Source: Micromonospora antibiotica (GTDB lineage: Bacteria > Actinomycetota > Actinomycetes > Mycobacteriales > Micromonosporaceae). From it: DNA of 64,000 nt. Position numbers and translations under genes: made by a program. The DNA lies in assembly GCF_017599305.1 (NCBI RefSeq), contig NZ_JAGFWR010000003.1, positions 391,936 to 455,935 of the forward strand, written 5' to 3'. Shown piece by piece: positions 53,786 through 61,100 of the stretch. The notes under the pieces were generated by a model. It was given only the letters and a program-made list of their open reading frames with translations. It did not search any database and was not told the origin of the DNA. Each line of letters opens with the position of its first letter. The stretch's first letter is position 1.

Positions 53786-54523
53786 ATGACGGATTTCCAC
53801 GGTCTGGTGGCGGCGGTCACCGGCGGCGGTTCGGGCATCGGCGCGGCGGTCGCCGACCTGCTGGCCGCGCGTGGGGCCCGGGTCGCCGTCCTCGACCGCG
53901 ACCCCGGTGCGGGCGGCGGGCACCTGCGGCTCACCGCCGACGTCACCGCCCCGCTGGACGGGGTCATGGACCGGGTCGCCGCGACCCTGGGCGGTCTCGA
54001 CGTGCTGGTGAACTGCGCGGCGGTCAGTGCGGTGGGGGCGGTGGAGGCCGCCGACGACGCCGAGTGGCACCGCTGCCTCGACGTCAACGTCGTCGGGGTC
54101 GCCCGGGCCTGCCGGGCCGCCCTGCCCCACCTGCGGCGTTCGACCAGCGCCGCCATCGTCAGCATCACCTCGATCGCGGCGACGGCGGGGCTGGTCGACC
54201 GGGCCGTCTACTCCGCCACCAAGGGTGCGGTGCACGCGCTCAGCCTGGCCATGGCCGCGGACCTGGTGGGCGACGGCATCCGGGTGTGCACGGTGGCGCC
54301 GGGCACGGTGGACACCCCGTGGGTGACCCGGCTGCTCGCCGGGGCCGGGGACCCGGCCGCGGAGAAGCGCCGGCTCGCCGCCCGGCAGCCCACCGGCCGG
54401 CTCGTCACCGCCGACGAGGTCGCCCAGGCGGTGGCCTTTCTCGCCTCCCCGCTGTCGGGGGCGACCACCGGCACCGCGCTGGCCGTCGACGGCGGCATGT
54501 CGGGCCTGCGGCTGGTCCGCTGA
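53786..54523 (+). CDS. SDR-family dehydrogenase, probable sugar-acid oxidoreductase
   Basis: A 245-residue classical short-chain dehydrogenase. It has the NAD-binding TGGGSGIG near residue 15, NCAAVS, the catalytic Ser in ITSIAAT, and YSATK (Tyr/Lys). The terminus is FLASPLSGATTGTALAVDGGMSG. The ATG at 53786 has GAGGTG upstream. Its location between lutABC and an FAH-type hydrolase is the clue to its role. In the non-phosphorylated L-fucose/L-rhamnose pathways a 2-keto-3-deoxy-sugar-acid 4-dehydrogenase of this family makes the substrate that an FAH hydrolase splits into pyruvate and L-lactate. That assignment is inferred from context; SDR sequences alone do not fix the substrate. Confidence 0.85.
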   Translation: MTDFHGLVAAVTGGGSGIGAAVADLLAARGARVAVLDRDPGAGGGHLRLTADVTAPLDGVMDRVAATLGGLDVLVNCAAVSAVGAVEAADDAEWHRCLDVNVVGVARACRAALPHLRRSTSAAIVSITSIAATAGLVDRAVYSATKGAVHALSLAMAADLVGDGIRVCTVAPGTVDTPWVTRLLAGAGDPAAEKRRLAARQPTGRLVTADEVAQAVAFLASPLSGATTGTALAVDGGMSGLRLVR

Positions 54524-54562
54524 TCCGGGCGGACGGCAGGGCCACCCGGCCAGCGTTCGCCG

Positions 54563-54603
54563 GCTCCCGTCAGGCCGGTGCCCGCTCCCGTCAGGCCGGT
54601 GCC
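54563..54603. repeat. Two 20-bp direct repeats between convergent SDR and FAH genes
   Basis: GCTCCCGTCAGGCCGGTGCC occurs at 54563-54582 and again at 54584-54603 without change. It lies in the 120-bp gap between two converging genes. No stable hairpin was seen here. Confidence 0.8.
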
Positions 54604-54643
54604 GGCCCGTCGGGGATCGCCGGCAGCGGCTCCGCGCCGCCGG

Positions 54644-55483
54644 TCAGGCCGCCGCCATGGTGACCCGTTGCCGGCCCAGCCCGTCCACCTCGACCTCCAC
54701 CACGTCACCGGGCCGCAGGTAGGGGAACCGGCCGGACAGGGCCACCCCCTCCGGCGTACCGGTGTTGATCACGTCACCGGGGTCGAGCACCGTGTACTGC
54801 GACAGGTGCCAGATCAGGTACGCCACGTCGAAGACCATGTCCGAGGTGCGGGAGTCCTGCCGGGGCTCGCCGTTGACCCAGGAACGCAACCCGAGATCCT
54901 GCACGTCGGCGATCTCGTCCGGGGTGACCAGCCACGGGCCGAGCGGCTGGAAGGTCTCACAGGACTTCCCCTTGGACCACTGGCCACCGGAGTCACGCAG
55001 CTGGAAGTCGCGCTCGGACACGTCGTTGGAGACCAGGTAGCCGGCGACGTGGGCGAGGCTCTGCGCGGGCGACTCCAGGTAGCGGGCCCGCCGGCCGATG
55101 ACCACGGCCAGCTCGACCTCCCAGTCGGTGGCGGTCGCGCCCCGGGGCACCAGCACGTCGTCGTACGGGCCGACCACCGTGTTGGGTGCCTTGTAGAAGA
55201 TGATCGGGGTCTCGGGCGGGGCGGCACCGGACTCGGCGGCGTGCGCGGCGTAGTTCTGCCCCACGCAGAGCACCGCGCCGGGCCGGGCCACCGGCGGACC
55301 GACCCGCAGGCCGGTGACGTCCACCTCCGGCAGGTCGCGGGCCGCCCGGACCCGGGCCGGGCCGTCGGAGGCGAGGAAGGCGGCGTCGATGTCCGTGGTG
55401 AGCGGGGACAGGTCGTAGTGCCGGCCGTCGGCATGCAGCACCGGCCGCTCCGCGCCGGCCGGGCCCACCCGCATCAGCTTCAT
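54644..55483 (-). CDS. Fumarylacetoacetate hydrolase-family protein, probable 2,4-diketo-3-deoxy-sugar-acid hydrolase
   Basis: A 279-residue FAH-family hydrolase. It has the ~60-residue N-terminal arm, then CVGQNYAAHAAE, the metal-binding acidic residues in DWEVELAVVIG, SNDVSERDFQLR, WSKGKSCETFQPLGPWLVT and the late GDVINTGTPEGVAL. The KGKS-xTF-PLGPWLVT form is typical of the branch that includes 2,4-diketo-3-deoxy-L-fuconate/rhamnonate hydrolases. The ATG at 55483 has GGAGGGGG just upstream. The reaction would release pyruvate and L-lactate, the latter being the substrate of the LutABC complex encoded nearby. It is convergent with the SDR gene, so not in one operon with it. Confidence 0.88.
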   Translation of the reverse strand: MKLMRVGPAGAERPVLHADGRHYDLSPLTTDIDAAFLASDGPARVRAARDLPEVDVTGLRVGPPVARPGAVLCVGQNYAAHAAESGAAPPETPIIFYKAPNTVVGPYDDVLVPRGATATDWEVELAVVIGRRARYLESPAQSLAHVAGYLVSNDVSERDFQLRDSGGQWSKGKSCETFQPLGPWLVTPDEIADVQDLGLRSWVNGEPRQDSRTSDMVFDVAYLIWHLSQYTVLDPGDVINTGTPEGVALSGRFPYLRPGDVVEVEVDGLGRQRVTMAAA

Positions 55484-55554
55484 CCGGTCCCCCTCCACTG
55501 ACGACAGTGCACGCTATCCTGCCCGATGCCACTGCGACCGGGGAGGAGGCACAC

Positions 55555-56205
55555 ATGGATCCGCAACCCAGCACGGGGGTACGGCAGGCGGTACGCACGG
55601 GTGCGCTGGTCCTCGCGGGCCTGCTGACGGCGACCGGTTGTTCGGGCACCGCCGGGCCCGTCGCCGCGAGGTCGGCCGGGGCGTCGCCGCCACCCCCCGA
55701 TCCCGCCGTGCTGCGGCTGGACAAGCCGACGACGGTGCTGGGCACCTGGAACGAGTCGCTCGACCGGCGACTGACCATGGTCGCCCAGAGCACCATGTCA
55801 GGGCTCAAGCCGCTGCTCGACGGTGAGCCGGGCAGCGCGGTGGGCACCGCCTACATCCCGGTCAAGGAGGAACACTCGGCCGAACTCGGGCTGTACCGAC
55901 CCGGCGACCGTCGGGTCGTCCTGCTCAGTGGGGTCTCCGGCACGGTCCCCGACCCCGAGCGGGCCCTGGACCAGATCTTCGCCCGGCTCACCGCCATCAC
56001 GGAGGTGACGCCGGTGCCGCCGGGGCCGGTCGGTGGGTCCGCCCGCTGCGGGCACGGCCGCAGCGGGGGTGTCTGGTTCGACGTCTGCGCCTGGGCCGAC
56101 CGGCACACGCTCGGTGTGGTCCACCTCGCCGACTTTCCGCAGACCGCCCAGCCGCAGGAGATCTTCCGGCAGATCCGGGCCCAGACCGAGCACGCCGCGC
56201 CCTGA
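55555..56205 (+). CDS. Small secreted lipoprotein of unknown function
   Basis: A 216-residue lipoprotein. The signal ends in a lipobox LTATGC (Cys at residue 29) preceded by a hydrophobic span (AVRTGALVLAGLL). Ser/Ala/Pro-rich sequence follows. The body (LDKPTTVLGTWNESLDRRLTMV onwards) has two cysteines (SARCGHGRSGGVWFDVCAWAD) that probably form a disulphide. I do not recognise the family. GGGAGGAGG precedes the ATG at 55555. It is divergent from the FAH gene with a 71-bp gap and convergent with the TauE gene. Function cannot be assigned. Confidence 0.75.
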   Translation: MDPQPSTGVRQAVRTGALVLAGLLTATGCSGTAGPVAARSAGASPPPPDPAVLRLDKPTTVLGTWNESLDRRLTMVAQSTMSGLKPLLDGEPGSAVGTAYIPVKEEHSAELGLYRPGDRRVVLLSGVSGTVPDPERALDQIFARLTAITEVTPVPPGPVGGSARCGHGRSGGVWFDVCAWADRHTLGVVHLADFPQTAQPQEIFRQIRAQTEHAAP

Positions 56206-56285
56206 ACCACGCCCGCCGGCGACGCCACGGTCGGCGGCCCGACCCCGGCAGCAGTCGCGGGCCGGACTGCGGCGCCCGGGGTTGC

Positions 56286-56332
56286 CGGTGGCTCCCCGAC
56301 CTACCCGGGGCCGGGAGGTCGGGGAGCCACCG
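56286..56332. terminator. Bidirectional terminator between lipoprotein and TauE genes
   Basis: A perfect 17-bp stem (56286-56302 with 56316-56332) with a 13-nt loop, about 80 nt after the lipoprotein stop and 10 nt after the TauE stop on the other strand. Confidence 0.75.
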
Positions 56333-56341
56333 ACCGCCCGG

Positions 56342-57271
56342 TCAGCTGGACGTGGTGGCGGGTTCCCCGGCACCGGCCTCCGGTCCGACGGCGACCGGGG
56401 TGGCCTGCCGGTCGGCCAGGTGCCGACGCAGTGACCAGGTCACCGCAGCCACCCAGAGCACCACGACGATCAGGTAGCTGGCGTAGCGGACGGCGTCCGG
56501 CGCACCGATCCAGTCGCTGCGCAGCAGGGTCCGGATGTTGGTCAGGACGATGACCCCCCCGACGGCGGAACCGAGCACGCGGGGCGGGACCAACCGGACG
56601 AGCCAGGCGGCGATCGGCGCGGCGATCATGCCGCCGAGCAGCAGCGCACCCACCCAGCCGAAGTTGATGTTCTCCGAGCCGATGCCGACCAGGAAGCCCA
56701 GGCTCGCGGCGACCGCCACCAGGAACTCGCTGGTGTCGATCGAACCGATCACCCGGCGGGGTTCCAGTCGGCCGCTGGCCAGGATCGCGGGCGTGCCGAC
56801 CGGGCCCCAGCCCCCGCCACCGGTGGCGTCGACGAAGCCGGCGACGAGCCCCAGCGGCCCGAGGAAGCGCTTGCGCAGGGGCAGCCCGACCCGGTCGCGG
56901 GGCAGCCCGGCGACGGTGAACCGGATCAGCACGTAGAGGCCGAGGGTGAGCAGGATCAGCGACATGATCGGGGCCGCGGTCGCGGTGGAGAGGCTGGACA
57001 GGAAGGTCGCGCCGGCGAACGCCCCTACGGCGCCCGGCACACCGACCCGGCGGACCACCGTCCAGTCGACGTTGCCGAACCGCCAGTGCGCGGCGCCCGA
57101 GACCAGGGTGGTGCCGATCTCGGCCAGGTGAACGGTCGCCGAGGCGCTGGCCGCGCCTGTGTTGAGGGCCAACAACAATGTGGTGGATGTCACGCCGTAC
57201 GCCATCCCGAGGCTGCCGTCGACCAGTTGCGCACCGAGGCCGACGAGGGCAAGAAGAAGCAGGCTACGCAC
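56342..57271 (-). CDS. TauE/SafE-family permease
   Basis: A 309-residue integral membrane protein with about eight hydrophobic spans. The TauE/SafE family signature regions are LLLALVGLGAQLVDGSLGMAYGV at the N-terminus and GFVDATGGGGWGPVGTPAIL in the second half, an inverted duplication of the same motif. Family members export sulfite, sulfoacetate or other organic anions. The substrate here is unknown and no sulfur genes lie nearby. The GTG at 57271 was chosen because the family motif starts right after it. A GTG at 57328 would add a short polar tail. Confidence 0.88.
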   Translation of the reverse strand: MRSLLLLALVGLGAQLVDGSLGMAYGVTSTTLLLALNTGAASASATVHLAEIGTTLVSGAAHWRFGNVDWTVVRRVGVPGAVGAFAGATFLSSLSTATAAPIMSLILLTLGLYVLIRFTVAGLPRDRVGLPLRKRFLGPLGLVAGFVDATGGGGWGPVGTPAILASGRLEPRRVIGSIDTSEFLVAVAASLGFLVGIGSENINFGWVGALLLGGMIAAPIAAWLVRLVPPRVLGSAVGGVIVLTNIRTLLRSDWIGAPDAVRYASYLIVVVLWVAAVTWSLRRHLADRQATPVAVGPEAGAGEPATTSS

Positions 57272-58106
57272 AATTACCGCCGATCCGGAAGGTGAATGGG
57301 GAAAGTCGGCCCGGCTAGGGCGGATCACCGTGGCGGTGACGGACGTCCCGGCTGGTCGGGGCCTGTACGGGGGTGGGAACCGCTGGCGGAATCCCCCGCA
57401 GATCGCTTGCGCCGACCCGCAGGAGGGGGGTCGGCAGACAGCGCGTGAAACGTTCGTTAAGTGAGTACGTCGACTGTCGTCAAAGCTTGGCGTTTGACCA
57501 GCCCAGAGCCGTTATCGGCGACACCGGCGGGGCATCTTCGCGCGGCCGGTGGTCACCGCCGAGGTCAGCGGCGATGGGCGAGGCGGGAGCCCGGGTGACC
57601 GATACCCCGCTCCCGACCAGGGAGTCCAATGATCGAAGCCAATCCCACCTCGCCTCACGAATGCCATATCAAATCGATGGGTAATGACGGCAAGAATGCC
57701 GATACGGATCTTTAATGTTCACCGCAATCCATGGCAAGACCCGTTCCACATCGTGGGATGCGCGGCGAGTTGATCTCTGCTACCAGGACGTTCTCGATCA
57801 GCAGAAAACAGTTTGGAAATAAACCCGCAAATGAGCTGGCAACTCACCGTGGCACGATCTGGCGACAGCGTCGACTCACCGGCCGACATTTTGCCTGGTG
57901 GCCCCGAGGGCATATCCGGTAGCCTTGGTAGGAAATCTTCACCGCAGCGGCTCCGACGGTTGGATTTAACCGGGATGTAACTGAGCCACACTAGATTGTG
58001 ACTCAGCGCGACATTGACTGCCGCAAATCAGAACCGCGCTCGCTGGCGTTCGGCCGGCAGATCCCCCCGTCACCACGCGATCCTTCGCGACCGAAGTGGG
58101 AGCCCG
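57272..58106. other. Long, relatively AT-rich leader region of the PKS gene
   Basis: 835 bp without a convincing gene. From about 57640 to 58020 the composition is clearly less GC-rich than the rest of the window, with runs such as GGAAATAAACCC. Open frames here are short and lack actinobacterial third-position bias. The only strong motif is the inverted repeat at 57981-58006. Promoters of the divergent TauE gene and of the PKS gene must lie in this stretch. Confidence 0.5.
57981..58006. promoter_or_regulatory. Inverted repeat upstream of the PKS gene
   Basis: CTGAGCCACA (57981-57990) and TGTGACTCAG (57997-58006) pair at 9 of 10 positions across a 6-bp spacer. The 26-bp dyad lies 100 bp before the PKS start codon in the AT-rich region. 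Its size fits a dimeric repressor or activator site. Confidence 0.5.
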
Positions 58107-61100
58107 ATGAGTAGCGCACCGTACACGCGTGACCTGATCCTGGTCGTCAATCCTGTCGGCGTCCTGGAACCCGGCCCACGGATCACGGCCGCCACCACCG
58201 CCGGTGGTGGGCGCGGCATCATCGACCTGGCCGCCGGCGACGACTGGTCGTTACGGGCACTCACCCGGGCGGCGAACTGGTCGGCCGACCCGATCGGCAT
58301 CCGGGTGCCCGCCGGCTGCCGGGCCACCCCCGCCGACGTGGCACGCGCCGCGGCCGGCCGGGTGGATCTGGTCGTGGTCGAGCCGGCGAGCCCGTGGCCG
58401 CTCGCCGAGATCACCGGGCACCACCGGGTGCTCGTGGAGGTCACCAGCCGGGCCGAGGCGCACGCCGCAGCGGCGGCCGGGGCACACGGGCTGATCGCCC
58501 GGGGAATGGAGGCCGGCGGCCGGGTCGGCGAGCTCAGCTCGTTCGTCCTGCTCCAGCAGCTCGTCGCCGACGACACCCTCGACCTGCCGGTCTGGGTGGC
58601 CGGCGGGATCGGCCCGCGGACCGCCGGCGCCTGCCTGGTCGGCGGCGCGGCAGGCGTCGTCCTGGACACCCAGCTCGCCCTGATGCCCGAGTCGGAACTC
58701 CCGGCCGACGTCCAGGCCGTGATCCGGCGGATGGACGGCTCGGAAACCGTGCTGCGCGACGGGGTACGCGGCATCCGCCGGGGCGGGCCGCACCAGGCCG
58801 ACGCCGAACTGCTCCCCGTCGGCCAGGACGGCTGGCTGGCCGCCGCCTTCGCCGACCGCTGGCCGGACACCGCCGCCGCCGTACGCGGCATGCGCGCGGC
58901 GATGCTCGACGCCGTCGACGGCCCGGACGCCGCCGACCTGCTCCAACCCGGTGCGCCCCTGGCCGAGGCCCTCGGGGTGCGGGTGCCCGTCGCCCAGGGC
59001 CCGATGACACGGGTCAGCGACGAGGCCTCCTTCGCCGCCGCCGTCGCCGACGGCGGCGCGTTGCCGTTCATCGCGCTCGCCCTCAACTCCGCCGACCAGT
59101 GCCGCCGGATGCTCACCGAGACCGCCGCCCAGCTCGGTGACCGCCCGTGGGGCGTCGGGGTGCTCGGTTTCGCCCCCGAGGAGCTGCGCGCCGCCCAACT
59201 GGCGGTCATCCAGGAGATCCGGCCCGCCTGCGCGATCATCGCCGGTGGCCGCCCACCGCAGGCCCGCGCCCTGGAGGAGCAGGGGATCAGCACCTTCCTG
59301 CACGTGCCCTCCCCCGGCCTGCTGCGCCAGTTCCTGCGCTCCGGTGCCCGTAAGTTCATCTTCGAGGGCGCCGAGTGCGGCGGGCACGTCGGACCCCGGG
59401 CGAGCTTCCCGCTGTGGGAGGCCCAGCTCGCGGTGCTCGACGAGTACCTCGACACCGACCCGGCCGCCGGCGCCCAGCTCCAGGTCTTCTTCGCCGGTGG
59501 GGTACACGACGCCCGGTCGGCCGCGATGGTCGCCACGATGGCCGCGCCGTTGGCCCGCCGGGGCGCCCGGGTCGGCGTGCTGATGGGCACCGCCTACCTG
59601 TTCACCGCCGAGGCCGTGACCCACGGCGCGGTCCAGCCGTTGTTCCAGCGTGAGGCGCTCACCGCCGAGCACACCGCGCTGCTGGAGACCGCCCCCGGGC
59701 ACGCCACCCGCTGCCTGCACACCCCGTTCGTCGACGACTTCCACCAGTTGCGCAACCAACTGGAGGGCGCCGGGGCGGAGAACCGCGAAGTGTGGGAACA
59801 GTTGGAGCTGCTCAACGTCGGCCGGCTGCGGATCGCCAGCAAGGGCCTGCGCCGCTCCGGCGACGTCGTGGAGTCCGTCGACGAGAGCGTCCAGGCCAGC
59901 GACGGCCTGTTCATGGCCGGCCAGGTCGCCGTACTGCGCAACACCGCCACCACCGTCGCCGCGCTGCACGACGAGGTGACCACCGAGGTACGCGGCTTCC
60001 ACGCCGACCGGCTCGACGCGCTGCGGGCCCGGCTCACGCCGCCGACCGCCGACCTCGACGAGTCGCCCGCCCCGCTGGACATCGCCATCGTCGGAATGGC
60101 CTGCATGCTGCCCGGCTCCCCCGACCTGGACAGCTTCTGGCGCACCGTGCTCAGCGGTGTCGACACCGTCACCGAGGTCCCAGCCGACCGCTGGGACACC
60201 GACCACTACTACGCCCCCGAGGTCGGTCCGGGGCAGACCGGCCGGATCAGCGTCTCCAAGTGGGGCGGGTTCATCGACCCGGTGCCCTTCGACGCCATCG
60301 GCTACGGCATTCCGCCGGCCGCGCTGAGCAGCATCGACCCGACCCAACTGCTCGCCCTGGAGGTCTCCCACCGGGCGCTGGTCGACGCCGGTTACGCCTA
60401 CGACGCCCCCGGCGCGGACCACGCCCGCACCGGCGTGGTCTTCGGCGCGGAGGCCGGCAGCGACATGGGACACGCGCAGACCCTGCGCACCATGCTCCCG
60501 GCGTACCTCGGTGAGGTGCCCGAGCAGATGCAGGAGCTGCTGCCCACGGTCACCGAGGACAGCTTCCCCGGCGTGCTGGCCAACGTGATCGCCGGCCGGG
60601 TCGCCAACCGGCTCGACCTGGGCGGGCCCAACTACACCATCGACGCGGCCTGCGCCTCGTCGCTGGCCGCGATGGACGCCGCGTGCAAGGAACTGGTCGC
60701 CGGGGACAGCGACCTGATGATCTGCGGCGGAGCCGACCTGCACAACGGGGTCAACGACTACCTCATGTTCACCTCGGCGCACGCGCTGTCCCCCACCGGC
60801 CGGTCGCGTCCCTTCGACAGCACCGGTGACGGGATCGCCCTCGGCGAGGGCGTCGCCTGCGTCGTACTCAAACGGCTGGCCGACGCCGAGCGCGACGGCG
60901 ACCGGATCTACGGCGTGATCAAGGGGCTCGGCGGGGCCAGCGACGGGCGGGCCCTCGGCCTGACCGCGCCGCGCCCCGACGGGCAGCGCCGGGCCCTGGA
61001 CCGCGCCTACCACCGCACCGGCATCTCCCCCCGGGAGGTCGGGCTGGTCGAGGCGCACGGCACCGGCACGGTGGTCGGCGACCGCACCGAACTGGAGACG

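Noticed and set aside
57373..57991. Short frames on both strands in the region before the PKS
   Set aside because: No third-position GC bias, no ribosome sites and no recognisable domain; treated as non-coding.
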